Origin: Physcia stellaris
Lineage: Eukaryota > Ascomycota > Lecanoromycetes > Caliciales > Physciaceae
Reading direction: 5' to 3'
DNA: 64,000 nucleotides
Assembly: GCA_018902385.1 (NCBI GenBank)
Contig: JABSSW010000006.1
Span: 930,001-994,000 of the forward strand
Shown: positions 1-10,457 of the stretch, piece by piece
Layout of the letters: each line of letters begins with the position of its first letter
Numbering within the stretch: position 1 is the stretch's first letter
The notes under the pieces: generated by a model
The model's input: the letters and a program-made list of their open reading frames with translations, nothing else
The model's database searches: none
Told to the model about the DNA's origin: nothing
Program-made: the position numbers and the translations under genes

Positions 1-3000
1 TCGTGAGGAGCGGCCGCGAGGTGGAATGGTCAAGTGAACAGTCCAGAGGAGAGACGGTATGTCCATTGAACGATGATTTCGAGCATCGGTCATTGTTCGA
101 GAGGCTGAAATATGATAGGCAACTGCGAACCTGCTACCCGAGTCCGTCGAATGGATGAACACACTGATGTCAATCATCTGGGGCCTGATCAACCCCGAGA
201 TGTTCGCTGGAGTGGCCGACACGTTAGAGGATGTCATGGGCGCTTCAGTCCCAGGGGTCATTGAAAATGTACGTGTAGCAGAGATCAACCAGGGCAACAA
301 TCCCATCCGCATCCTTAGTCTACGTGCCTTGCCGGACACGCATGTCAAGGAACTCAAGGATAGCATCCATGAAGAGAACAAGAAGACCAAAGACCCCCAG
401 GAGGCGGCCGCTGCTGAAGAGGGAGGAGATTACTATAATCTTGAAGCCTCGTTCGCATATCATGCGAAACCCAGCAACGGCAAAAGTGCGTCTTCCAAAG
501 CACGAAATATGCATATGCAGCTTGTTTTCTACCTTGGCATCAAAGGTCTTTTTGGAGTCCCACTGCCAATCTTTGTGGAGCTGCAAGGGCTAGTCGGGAC
601 GGTACGACTACGTCTACAGATGACTCCAGATCCGCCTTTCCTGAAGACATTGACGTTCACCCTCATGGGACTACCCCAGGTCCAGGCCGGCTGTATACCC
701 ATGGTTGAGAAGGGAGTCAATATCTTGAATTTACCGTTGATATCAAACTTTGTCAATTACGCCATCGGAGCTGCAGCTAGCATGTATGTAGCTCCGAAGT
801 CGATGTCGCTAGATATGGGTGCAATGCTTGCTGGTGACGACATTCAAAAGGACACCATCGCCATGGGGGTTATGTGGATCCGTATCCATCGAGCGACAGG
901 CCTAAGCAAGCAGGATAAGCGAGGTAGCAAAGGTGGTGGTTCAGATCCTTACATCACCCTCTCATTCTCGAAGTTTAGCAAGCCAATGTACTGTACCCGT
1001 GTGATCACCGACGATCTAAATCCAATCTGGGAAGAAACGGCAGCGTGAGTTTACTAACCCTTTTCCAGCGTGATATCACTGATAATCGACAGATTGCTCG
1101 TTACACCAGAGCACATCAAAGCGGACGAGCAACTAAGTGTGGAGTTATGGGATTCTGATCGCTCCAGCGCAGATGATATTGTCGGCAAAATTGAGCTGTC
1201 GATGCAGAAAATGATACAGCACCCCGGAAAAATGTACCCCCAAGTATCGAAATTAAGGGGAATGGAAGCCGACAGCGAGATGCCTGGTGAGTTACGTTGG
1301 GAAGTTGGGTATTTTGGCAAACCGCATTTCAGACCTGCTCTAAGGACGGACGGCAAGAACCCAGCGTTACCAAAGGAGCTCCAAGACAAACAGGAGTTAC
1401 AGGACGAGAAGGGAAATCTAAACAGCGATTACGCTGACGCGGTAGCTCACACACCTCCGGACCCCCTTTGGCCCAGCGGTATCTGCAGTGTGGTCATTCA
1501 CCAAATTGTCAACCTTGAGCTCGAGAACATCCAAGGTAGTGAAGGGAACAGAAAAGGCAGAGAGTACGAGCCTGCTCGGGAAGCTGGCGAGAACACTGAG
1601 GAAGAGAGCAAAAAACTTCCAAGCAGCTACTGCACCATTTTGTTCAACGATCAATTGGTGAGCTTTGTCATGATCCGTTGCGTGACTCGGCTAACACATG
1701 CAGGTTTATCGTACCCGTGCCAAGGTTGTCAGCAGCAAGCCAATCTTCAATGCTGGGACTGAGAGATTTATGAGGGACTGGAGATCGGGCATCGTGACGA
1801 TCACTGTACGTGATCAACGTCACAGAGAGCATGATCCCATCCTTGGCGTTGTGCCTCTGAGATTATCGGATATTCTGCAAACGAGTTCCCAAGTCACTCG
1901 ATGGTATCCGCTTGATGGTGGCATTGTGAGTCCGGTTTGGTTCTCTACGTAATTGTGGTACTAATCCCTCCAGGGGTTCGGACGCATACGTGTATCACTG
2001 CTGTTTAGGAGCATTGAGACGAGATTACCGCCCAATATGCTCGGATGGGATGTTGGTACCTTCGAATTTCTCTCTGATAGAATCCTAGCTCTCAACTATC
2101 ATGCACATGCCAAGCTGAAGATGAGGACTGGTGGTAGCAGTGGCCAGATCGGCAAGACGCAGTGTCGAGCTCTACCCGAGGGTGACGGCATGTTTTGGGA
2201 CGTAGCGAAAAAGGAAGGTAAGAACAATGTCCGGCTACCAGTGAAGTTCCGGTTCCGCTCTCCCGTGGTTTTCGAATTCCATACAGCAGGAAAACGTGGA
2301 GCACAAGCTTACGCCATGATATGGCTCCATCACCTAATTGACAACACTGAAACGAATATCAATGTTCCTGTCTGGACGACCAAGAACGGTGCCCGACTGA
2401 TGCAGAATTACATTACCGAAGACAATATCAAGGCCAAGGAGACTACAGGACTTGAAGATATCCAGGAAATCGGGCGTCTACAGTTCCGCTGTCAGTTCAA
2501 AGCCGGAACTGACGAGTCTCACGAACAATTCGTTGTCGACAACGATACAAGAGAAACTTTTGAGACCTGGGAAGCTTGTCTTGCTGAAGGCGTTCGGGAG
2601 AAGAAAGTGACACAAGAACTTCCTCCCAAGGTCCAGGAATTGCACGATCAATCTCTGACCGAGGGCCGTGACGTGCTGCAAGAAGCTGACCCGGAAGAAC
2701 GTAAGAAATGGCTCTCCAAAGATGGAGAGGACTGGTCAGGAGCCTTCACGCACGACCCGAAGGCCTACGTGGACTCCTCTGGTCGCAAGCGTAGAGAGCC
2801 GGGCACTCAGCCACCTCTCCATGACCCACATGATCCGAGCAGCGATGATGACGGTATCGATGATGAAGATGAGACCAGCGACTCGGACTCGGTTGATCTC
2901 GGCCTGCAAGATGCAAACAACAGCGGCGGCGTCAAAGAGCACGGCAGAGCATCCGAGAGTTCCGCGCTGCAGAACGGTACCGATGATATGGAAAAGACGA

Positions 3001-3254
3001 GGGAAGTTGCCAATAAGAGGACAGAAAAAAGAAAGAATCGTGGGTTACTACAGTGGAAACCTGTTAGGGTAAGTTTCCTTCTGTTTGCTGACCGCCACAG
3101 CTTCTTAGGACATTGAACCTATTGATTAACTTGTCGATAGAACATGGCGTTCGCGAAGGACGAAGCTAAGTTCACTATGAAGAAGATGAAGAACAAGATG
3201 ACAGGAGGATTAGGCGGACGGGAGCCAGGGGTGGAGACCGAAACGCAGACGTGA
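1..3254 (+). CDS. SMP/C2-domain lipid-transfer protein, N-terminus cut by window edge
   Basis: The exons read 1-56, 143-1044, 1093-1657, 1704-1925, 1974-3068 and 3141-3254, and all phases agree. The protein enters at the left edge already inside the gene, so the N-terminus is missing. After a short charged stretch comes an SMP-like lipid-binding domain (from WMNTLMSIIWGLINPEMF to about base 840). A first C2 domain follows, with the acidic loops GGGSDPYITLSFSK and ITDDLNPIWEE. A second C2-like domain contains SYCTILFNDQLVYRTRAK and later DWRSGIVTITVRDQ. The C-terminus is charged, with Asp/Ser runs and a basic tail. The order SMP then tandem C2 is that of tricalbin/extended-synaptotagmin proteins and of the fungal C2 family that includes S. 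pombe Mug190. These tether the ER to other membranes and move lipids. The lipid-transfer role is inferred from the family. The coding frame and domain calls are clear. Confidence 0.88.
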
Positions 3255-3658
3255 TTGCCTTAGTCGTTTCTTCGTCCAGGCACGTTGTCTTTCTGCACAC
3301 GGCCCCCATCCTCCAGCGTTAAGCGTCGCAACATTGTATTTTCTGGGCTTTGGGTGTTCCAGGGAAGAGAGTGTAGTGAAGAGGCGCTGTTCGTCTAGCC
3401 ATGCACCGTTGTATCAGGTCTTTCCTAGGACGGTTGGAATACCAGGTTTCTGAACCTAGCCTGTGATAAGAGGCAGGATTCTGTAGTTTTCATGTATTAG
3501 TTATCAAACCTTCACCTCATCATCGCCCATGAATGTGTAGGAATTGCAAGCACTTGCTCTTCTACGAAGAAACGCTAGTCAGAACAACCGAAGCTTGTGG
3601 GAAAGAGCTTTAGCGTGGATTGCAGATTTTGATGAGGAAGCATTGCTTAAAATGGTTT
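3255..3658. other. Intergenic spacer between convergent genes
   Basis: This is about 400 bases between the stop of the C2 protein on the plus strand and the stop of the hydrolase on the minus strand. It should hold both 3' untranslated regions. No further gene or repeat was seen. Confidence 0.6.
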
Positions 3659-4588
3659 CTAGGTAAAGAAATCTCTTATATGCTGCAGAAGCTGATCCGG
3701 AGCCTCTTCAGGAATATAGTGACCGCACTGCAGCGCACAGCTAGCAGGGTCAACGTTCTCGCATTGAGTTCGCCATTCGGCCAGAGCATCAAATTTAGCT
3801 TCGATTATACCAGTCTTTCCCCATATCACTCTAAGCGGGCAAATGATTTTCTTCTCGGCCTGCTCATCTGCATTCTGTTCATCAATATCCTCCTGCATGC
3901 TAGCACGGTAATCCTCGCACATTGCGTGAGCGGTATCATGCTCTCGGAACTGATTTACGTAATCCGTCAGAGCCTGTTCAGCAAATATGTCGTGGCCATG
4001 GCCTTTTAAGCACTTGTCGGCCATGACCTCAGGACTCGAGGTCATCATTTTCTCCGGAAAAGGGGCTGGTTGGGTCAAGAAGAACCAATGCCAATACGCA
4101 TACGCAAATGTCTGATCTGTTGCCGCGTACATTGCTTTTGTTGGACAGATATCCAAGATCATTACTTTTCGTACGCGGTCCGGATGATCAACACATAGCT
4201 TGTGAGCTATACGTCCGCCACGGTCGTGGCCACAGAGAAAGAAAGAGTCATAGCCTAGCTGCGACATGACCGCAATACAGTCTTTGGCCATCGCACTTTT
4301 GGCGTAAAGGCCATGGTCTGAAGGGTCCCGGCTCGGAGCTGATGGCTTTGACGAAGCGCCATAGCCTCTTATATCTATCATAATCACACTGTACTCCGTT
4401 GTGAGTTTGTTGGCAACCTTATGCCAGATCGCGTGTGTTTGGGGAAAGCCATGAAGCAAAAGCAACGGTGAGCCGGATCCGGCACGGATACCATGTATAG
4501 AAATGTCGGGCTCTACAGGGAGACTGAAAGATTTGAACCCAGGGAAAAGTTTAGACATGGTGATAGCCAGATATGTGTTTATACGCAA
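3659..4588 (-). CDS. Fluoroacetate/haloacetate dehalogenase-like alpha/beta hydrolase
   Basis: A single-exon gene of 309 residues, or 299 if the second ATG (MSKLFPGF) is used, which fits the family better. It reads closely along bacterial fluoroacetate dehalogenases of the RPA1163/FAc-DEX type. The oxyanion motif is HGFPQTHAIWH. The nucleophile elbow GHDRGGR gives Asp122 with the carboxylate-binding Arg123 and Arg126. LDICPT supplies the acid residue Asp146. The halide pocket is His167-Trp168 (AYWHWFF) plus Tyr227 (MCEDYRAS). The base is His290 in CGHYIPEEAPDQ. Numbering is from the first ATG. The full set of residues known to bind fluoride and carboxylate is present, so hydrolytic C-F or C-Cl cleavage of a 2-haloacid is a fair prediction. 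An epoxide or other ester substrate cannot be excluded. No signal peptide is seen. Its promoter is shared with GEP3 and carries a MITE-like element. Confidence 0.88.
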   Translation of the reverse strand: MRINTYLAITMSKLFPGFKSFSLPVEPDISIHGIRAGSGSPLLLLHGFPQTHAIWHKVANKLTTEYSVIMIDIRGYGASSKPSAPSRDPSDHGLYAKSAMAKDCIAVMSQLGYDSFFLCGHDRGGRIAHKLCVDHPDRVRKVMILDICPTKAMYAATDQTFAYAYWHWFFLTQPAPFPEKMMTSSPEVMADKCLKGHGHDIFAEQALTDYVNQFREHDTAHAMCEDYRASMQEDIDEQNADEQAEKKIICPLRVIWGKTGIIEAKFDALAEWRTQCENVDPASCALQCGHYIPEEAPDQLLQHIRDFFT

Positions 4589-4717
4589 GCCTATAATAGT
4601 GGTGGAATAGATTGGTTGAACCGTTTACTACTTACTATAGATTCCGGCTTGGTCAGTAAGTGTCGAGAGTGTGCTGGTGGCAATGGTATAACGTACGTAC
4701 TTGTCGATCAGCTCTAA

Positions 4718-5038
4718 TTCTCGATTTCAAAACGCTTGCGACTCCTTGGCTTTTTTCTTCCTCTCAAGACCCCGCCACTCACCAAAATGGTTTCAAAAAC
4801 CTAACCCTGATTGCACATTTCACCGGATTCTATAAGCCAAATTTTATCAATTCGATCAAAAATTGACTTTGAGATGTTATTTTACTTCGTTGTGGTCGCA
4901 TAAGGCCACAAAGCTAATTTTATTATTTTCGAATAATCTGAAAACGTTGTTGTTGAGTTACATTTTTTTGAAAATTGAACATTAAAGGGGTTGAGGGGAA
5001 AAAAAGCCAAGGAGTCGCAAGCGTTTTGAAATCGAGAA
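4718..5038. mobile_element. MITE-like element with 39-bp perfect terminal inverted repeats
   Basis: Bases 4718-4756 and 5000-5038 are exact inverted copies over 39 bp. The arms begin TTCTCGATTTC and end in a run of T. The 243 bp between them is AT-rich with no coding capacity, and the arm similarity continues imperfectly inward through a C-rich stretch. A TA dinucleotide lies one base outside the left arm and two bases outside the right arm, which would suit a Tc1/mariner-class target site, although the exact ends are uncertain. The size (321 bp) and absence of a transposase fit a non-autonomous MITE. It sits in the intergenic region between the dehalogenase start and the GEP3 start, 77 bp before the first in-frame GEP3 ATG. 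Confidence 0.75.
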
Positions 5039-5114
5039 AATAACAGCCAGGAAGACCTTAGGGCTAAGATAGAAGCAGTCAGGGTTCGGCTTGAATAATC
5101 CATAAACACCATTT

Positions 5115-7203
5115 TTGTTATGTAGCGTCGGAATCACGTCGTCTCGCTTGTTTCCGAAAACGTGCCTCCATGGCCACGTTTTCATGGCATTGAGACGCAG
5201 TCTGCTACTACTGAAATCGAGACACAGAGTATCGCCAGCCTTCTTATGCCCAACCATATCTCGGACTTTCAACACCAGTACTCTGACGCTACAACACGAT
5301 GGCTCGGTCCTGTTACCTCATAGCGAACCTCAAGTTTCGGCATCACCGCCTCCAGCTCCCCTCCCATTGCAATGTCCCGGATGCGGAGCATTCACACAGC
5401 TCACTCTTTCTGATCAAGCCGGATATTACAGCTCCAGTCGGAAATCGGTCAAGACATACCTCGCTCAGCTGAATACTACGGGAAGCCAAAAGAAACCATC
5501 GGAAGCAAAGGCATTTGAACAAGTTTTGAAGAATGCAGACGAAAGCCTCTTGCGAAACCTGGGCCTCAAAGATGTTCCGACAGCCAACGAACGTGCGTAA
5601 TGCCCTCTACCAATCGCAATTTGCCTAATACAATGCAGCACCCCAACTGTCGGCTGAGGTACCGACGCCAGTGTGCAATCGATGCCACGAGCTTGTCCAC
5701 CATCATGCCGGAGTATCTATCGTCCATCCCACCTTAGCTTCAATACAAGACATCATCTCGGAATCGCCATACAAGTACAATCACGTTTACCATGTATTAG
5801 ACTCAGCCGACTTTCCACTCTCGCTCATTCCTAGAATACAGCAGCATCTTTCTTTATTGCCTCAGAGGTCGCTAAATAGGAGATCTAAGACCGGCAAGTA
5901 CCACCATGGTCGTAAAGCTGAGATGAGCTTTATCATTACTCGCTCAGATCTACTTGCCCCGAAAAAAGAACAGGTCGATGGTCTCATGCCATACCTTATC
6001 GAAGTACTTCGCGATGCACTTGGGAAGACTGCCTCAAACCTTCGTCTTGGAAATGTGCGTTGCGTAAGCTCGAAGAGGGGATGGTGGACTAAAGAGGTCA
6101 AGGAAGCGATTTGGGAAAGGGGCGGCGGCGGCTGGATGGTCGGTAAGGTCAATGTAGGTAAAAGCAATCTTTTTGAATGTGTTTTTCCAAAAGGACGGAA
6201 TGAGGAGGTTGATTTCCACTCGTTGCGGCATGCTGCAAGGCCAGGAACTGCCGACTTCACGATGTCAAGCAGAGCGTTACGAGCAGTAGGGGCTCCACGG
6301 AATGAGGAACTATTGCTTGAAAATTCTCAACTAGAAGAGAGAGACACATTCTCAGAACATTCACTGCTGCCTCCAGCACCACCCGAAGAGCGTTATCCTG
6401 TGATGCCAGTTGTTTCATCTTTACCTGGGACTACAGCCTCGCCTATTCGACTTCCGTTCGGTAGCGGTAAAGGGGAATTGATCGACCTTCCCGGCCTTGA
6501 ACGCGGTAGCCTTGCGGATCACGTTCTAGATGAACACAGAAAGGATTTGGTCATGGGCCAGCGCATCAAACCCGGGCAAATCTCCATCAAACCCGGCCAA
6601 TCGCTTTTAGCAGCAGGTCTCGTACGAATTACGCCAACCAATTCCAATCAAGTCGTCCTGGCATATCCGTTCCTACCTTTCGACTGTCATGTTACCTCTA
6701 CCGAAAAGGCAATTAGCTTGCAAAATCAAAGAGAACCCTCTAGCGTGCCCACGATCGCGAAACCCGAAGCTGCAGACTTGATGAAGTCTGCTGGGGTATT
6801 CCAGCTGAAATGGGACGTTACGAAGCAGCGTGCGGGTCCCTTGACTCGACCTTCAGCTGTTGGCCTGAAAGCGCAGGTTCTACCGTTCGTGATTTATTCG
6901 GCAGACCTTCTTATCGAAGGCAGTGGCTGGATCGAATTAGTGGTTCAGGTACGAAAGAGAGAGCTTGAATCAGGCAGCCAATACCCCGAAAGTACCTACG
7001 GGATGGTAAGATTCCCAGAGATAGAGGTATTTAGCCCGAGGGGAGGGTATATTGGACTTCGCCGACCGATGAACGCTTGGCTGCTGGGAGGACCTAAGCC
7101 AAAAGCAGTGGCGGATAGAACGACAAGACCACGGCGCAGTATGAAGGGTGTCAAAAAGTTGGTGAAGAAGCTAGCAAGAGCTGCAGCAGATACATCATCA
7201 TAA
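5115..7203 (+). CDS. gep3: Gep3/Mtg3-type circularly permuted mitochondrial GTPase (YqeH-like)
   Basis: Two exons, 5115-5592 and 5639-7203, with the phase preserved across a 46-nt intron. The downstream ATG at 5184 (MALRRSLLLLKSRHR) starts an obvious Arg-rich mitochondrial targeting sequence and is the likelier start. A treble-clef zinc finger is formed by CPGCGAF and CNRCHEL. The GTPase motifs come in permuted order: G4-like TRSDLL, G5 SSKRG, then the P-loop GKVNVGKSN, then G3 DLPGLERG. This is the YqeH/Gep3 architecture. Yeast Gep3/Mtg3 is needed for 15S rRNA processing and small mitoribosomal subunit assembly and interacts genetically with prohibitins. The C-terminus (RRSMKGVKKLVKKLARAA) is basic and could contact rRNA. 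The neighbouring downstream gene also encodes a mitoribosomal protein. Confidence 0.92.
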
Positions 7204-7543
7204 ACCGATGATCCTTTCTCGACTTGGAGGAATTGCAGTGTCCAGAAAAGGGTTGTTTTCGGTTCCACAAAGAAACCATCCAATGATACAGACAGGAAAT
7301 TCAGATCTGTCCTTCCTTAATGCCAGTAAATACTATAGAAATCAAACATCAATGCCAACTTCTGCAGAGGCATCAATAATATAGGATCCATAATATAGAA
7401 GATCAAGTTGGAAGGTCACGTGCTTTACAGAAGAACCCTTGGGGTATCCGTACGGTAAGATTCCATTGCACCTTCGCGGCTCCGCAACCTCATCATTTGT
7501 TACGGTACTCAGAGAATCCACTCATGGGTATTCGGTGCACACC
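7204..7543. other. Intergenic spacer, GEP3 3' end to MRP49 promoter
   Basis: This is 340 bases with no coding signal. It should contain the 3' untranslated region of GEP3 and the promoter of MRP49, which run in the same direction. No repeat or structured element was found. Confidence 0.5.
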
Positions 7544-8246
7544 ATGGTGAACATATTCCATCGAATGCGAAGGCTGAAAACAGTAAGTACTCAAATGCCG
7601 CCTCGCTTCGGATTTGATCCTAAAATTGAATCGTCAGAGAGTATGTTCGTCACCGCCAGCCCGATTCTCGACCTTTCTTGACGCTTCCTAGCTCCTAGAC
7701 GTCCGATTAGGCGCCGGTGCTGCTGCTCTCCCACCAGACGTAAAACGCCTCCACCTCTCCTTCGCCTACAAGATCAACGATGGTCACTTTGGCGCCCGCA
7801 AAGTTTGGCGCCAACACCTTCCACGACTCAAATACCACAACCCGGCAGTTTCCATGACCGTTGATCGATCGCACAACAACGCTGGACCAGCTACGCTCTC
7901 AATATTCTTTGCGCCCTCTCCGCACCCTTCGTCGGCATCTGCATCATCATCTCCGGCTCCAACATCATCAACGACGAGCGCCAAAGCCACATCGGATCAT
8001 ACACCCTTTGACAGAGTTGAAACCATTGATATGAAGCACAAACACGAAGAGGAGATCTTGGAGCAGCTGATGCAGATAACGAAGGCTGTGCAGGTGAATC
8101 CGAGCCTGGAGGAGGAGCTTGAGATTAAGGAGCTAGAGGATCAGAGGGCAAGAAGCGTAAGGGATGCTGAGACGACAAGAGTTTACAACGAGAAAGTGAG
8201 GCAGGAGAAGGCACTTCTAGAACAGGCGAGGTCCGCCGTTGGTTAA
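7544..8246 (+). CDS. mrp49: Mitochondrial large-subunit ribosomal protein mL61 (Mrp49)
   Basis: Two exons, 7544-7582 and 7692-8246, joined in phase 0 across a 109-nt intron. The first exon encodes MVNIFHRMRRLKT. The second continues LLDVRLGAGAAALPPDVK, then FGARKFWRQHLPRLKYHNPAV and SMTVDRSHNNAGPATLSIFF. This is the L51/S25/CI-B8 thioredoxin-like domain shared by Mrp49 and complex I subunit B8. The strongly conserved KFWRxxLPRLKYHNPAVxM stretch identifies Mrp49. The remaining part is a fungal-type extension with a Ser/Ala-rich linker and a charged helical tail (EEELEIKELEDQRARSVRDAE). It acts in the large subunit of the mitochondrial ribosome. The ATG was chosen because it gives the conserved N-terminus. 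An upstream in-frame ATG at 7439 would add an unconserved leader. Confidence 0.9.
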
Positions 8247-8553
8247 GATGTAATCGGAAGCACTTGTGCGAAATCCGATACTCGCGGCATATGTTGTATA
8301 GCGGCATCCCGGCGTTACTATTGAAGGCATTCGCATTGAAGGTCCAGAGGGCTTGCAATAAATACGTAGAGTCCACGTTCATGTACCATCACTAGAAATA
8401 TTCACCGACGACTCAAATTTATGCATATAACCCCGAGAATAGTGGTTCTGATTACAGCCAAGTACAGCAACGTAGGGCTATTTGAGAGGAAATACTAGTA
8501 AATTTCGCTCCATGTTGACTCCTTTGACCCCACTCGGCTTTAAGTAGTTGCCC
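8247..8553. other. Intergenic spacer between convergent MRP49 and COX12
   Basis: Short 3' flank shared by two convergent genes. Nothing further is recognisable in it. Confidence 0.5.
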
Positions 8554-9165
8554 TCATGGGTCAAGTTTGGTAGGGAATGTGCCACTCTCTGTATCCTTGT
8601 CAGGCTATCGGGGAGTGCTGCGGGCTTTTATCGTACCTCGCTGTTCATCCCATCGTTCGCACCAGGCACTCGGGCACAGAGAACGGTAGGCATGATAGAA
8701 CTAAGTATTTGCTTGGATCAGCTGAGCTCTTTCGCGGACGTCCAGGATGCAATACCTGGCGACAGGGAGCAAAGTCCTCGCCCTTTGCTAAGATACATTT
8801 GTGGTAATCGACATAATTTTGCCAGCAGTGTTTTGTCCTATCATAGAAATGAGCCATTTGCTTTCAGCTATGATGATAACGGAAATCTGCCCACTGATTT
8901 TGATTTGGGAATCTAGCATCGAAACCTAAGTGTTGGACCCAGGTTCGATCAGCATTTGTTGGCTCTTTGTTGGATAAGATATAGTGTCCGTGACAGATCG
9001 AACGCCTTTTAGCTCTGTCAAACTTCAGCTATGCAATCTAACATACCAGCTATTCAACTCTAGACGTCAGCCAACTGTATCTACATGGCAAGTGGAATAG
9101 CACTGACCTGTAACGAATTTGAAAGGTTTCGTGACGAGCTTCTCGTCGTCGTCTTCGGAAGACAT
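8554..9165 (-). CDS. cox12: Cytochrome c oxidase subunit 6B (Cox12), five exons
   Basis: The minus-strand exons are 9165-9108, 8925-8895, 8837-8756, 8700-8637 and 8588-8554. Together they give 270 nt (89 residues) with every phase and GT..AG site consistent. The protein starts MSSEDDDEKLVTKPFKFVTG, continues GFDARFPNQNQ, then TKHCWQNYVDYHKCILAKGE, ends the third exon with DFAPCRQ, continues with FYHAYRSLCPSAWCERW, and ends ESGTFPTKLDP. The twin cysteine motifs CX9C (CWQNYVDYHKC) and CX10C (CRQFYHAYRSLC) are the disulfide pair of the Cox12/COX6B coiled-coil-helix fold. The protein sits on the intermembrane-space face of complex IV, bridges its dimer, and is imported through Mia40. Four introns in so short a gene is dense even for this group. 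Opposite-strand open frames across the gene are ignored as shadows. Confidence 0.95.
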
Positions 9166-9429
9166 TGCGTGATAGCGTTGTTGAAGTTGCAGTATCACGG
9201 GATCTGAAGAGTTTTGGTCTTGTTCTCAAGTCCGGTGGATGGCAAAATGATTGGTAGTACTACAGCACTGGAGTTACACGGTAATCTAGCTCGGATACGA
9301 GTAAGATAGCTCGGTATATACGTAGGTACCTAGTACTAGTACTAAGTACCTTACCTTACATCCTTGACCAACAAAGCTAGTCCTAAAGCGTGCTCCTTAG
9401 CGCTTAATCTGGCCGTAGACCACTTACTT
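9166..9429. promoter_or_regulatory. Divergent promoter with GTAC-rich palindromic tract
   Basis: This is 264 bases between the COX12 start and the start of the small membrane protein gene. Bases 9321-9358 are a tract of overlapping self-complementary steps (GGTACC, TAGTACTA, AAGTACCTTACCTTA). Similar tracts recur in other spacers of this window. Confidence 0.45.
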
Positions 9430-10188
9430 ATGTCGGCCTTGCCTCATCTTTACCAATACTCGCCAGACAAGACTGTTGACAGATTGAATCCTACAATAAG
9501 TGCGGCCATCGCAATTGCAAGCGCCATGATTGCGTCACGCGCTCTGAGAATGCAGGCAACGCAGACTTTAAAGATGCAACCTACCCAGGCTCCCAAAATA
9601 CAGCCATCTCGGCTGTCGATGATGCAACCCACCCGAAATTTGATGTTCAAGCCTACCGAGACTGTGAGGATGCGGCCAACACAGCTTCTACAGATGGCAC
9701 CGACGCGGATAATGATGAAACCAACACCCGTAAGGCTCTCGTTCTTGAGTTCCTGGAAGCTATAAGGCTGATCTCCACACAGAAGGAAGAACACAGCGGT
9801 ACGCAACTGTACCTTCAATGCGCTTCAAGTCCATTTAGCATAACCTGCGTCAAGATATGGCAACATGGACTGACGGATTCTCCATTCGTAGCTCACACAA
9901 TCTCACAACGCATTCGAACCTTGAAGAAGATACCCGTCGAACTAATTCCTTTAGGTAACTGCCCTTTTTTCTGTCCTCGATTGCTGATTACAAATTCTGA
10001 CCTGTGGCCCAACAACAGGTTTAGTCTTACTGTAAGCTTTCCCCCAGCGACAAGCCGATGCAGCTAACTCGGTTTCTCCTTTCCAAAGCGCCGCAATAGT
10101 AGCTGCTTGCTACAGTCTGGTCAACAAACTGCTTAGCGACAAGACATTGCGTCTCACAAAATCAAATCGTTCAGAAACTTTCAAATGA
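9430..10188 (+). CDS. Unrecognised 193-residue protein with a C-terminal membrane segment
   Basis: No family is recognised. A four-exon model (9430-9499, 9556-9954, 10019-10031, 10089-10188) keeps phase throughout and ends TFK-stop. It begins MSALPHLYQYSPDKTVDRLN. A repetitive Asp/Ala/Thr-rich region follows, encoded by a 24-nt tandem repeat. Next is a helical, conserved-looking block (KALVLEFLEAIRLISTQ, then SFSITCVKIWQ replaced here by SPFSITCVKIWQHGL, and ISQRIRTLKKIPVELIPLG). One hydrophobic segment, LVLLAAIVAACYSLVNKLL, spans the last two introns, and a short basic tail (RLTKSNRSETFK) ends the protein. The way splicing creates a clean membrane span out of three exons supports the gene being real. 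A single span near the C-terminus suggests a tail-anchored or type II topology. The second exon has no in-frame ATG, so the start exon is the least certain part. Confidence 0.55.
9550..9717 (+). repeat. 24-nt tandem repeat inside a coding exon, about 7 units
   Basis: Units start at 9550, 9574, 9598, 9622, 9646, 9670 and 9694, each with a core like ATGCANCCNACC. In the chosen reading frame the units give Asp/Ala/Thr-rich octapeptides. In the next frame the same units give MxPTxxxx octapeptides and stay open, so both frames are free of stops. The repeat is degenerate, so it is not a recent expansion. Confidence 0.75.
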
Positions 10189-10457
10189 ATCACGCTCAGC
10201 ATCGAAGAGACGTTCGTCGATTGCCGGCTTGCTGTAAGGAGAACAGGCCTACTGCGATCGAGATGTGAATTGTACAGATGCTAGGTTTGTTCAAGGCGCG
10301 CTCTTACAACTTGGATTGCTTTGTACATACCAAAGGACATGGAGTATCTTTGTATTAGGACTCTGCAAGGACTGGCCCGCAGACCTGCTATTCACGGTGA
10401 CGAAGAGTGCCTGATGTATGAGCAAAATCAGAACGCGTCCTGTGCTGTTTGCTTCGA

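Noticed and set aside
3620-4009. Plus-strand open frame with hydrophobic stretch
   Set aside because: It is antisense to the well-supported dehalogenase gene.
8548-8916. Plus-strand open frame of 122 codons
   Set aside because: It lies antisense to COX12 exons and introns and has no recognisable motif. The minus-strand gene explains the region.
8935-8955. GGTTCGAtc-like box suggesting a tRNA B box
   Set aside because: No matching A box or acceptor stem can be drawn, and the bases fall in a COX12 intron. No tRNA was found anywhere in the window.
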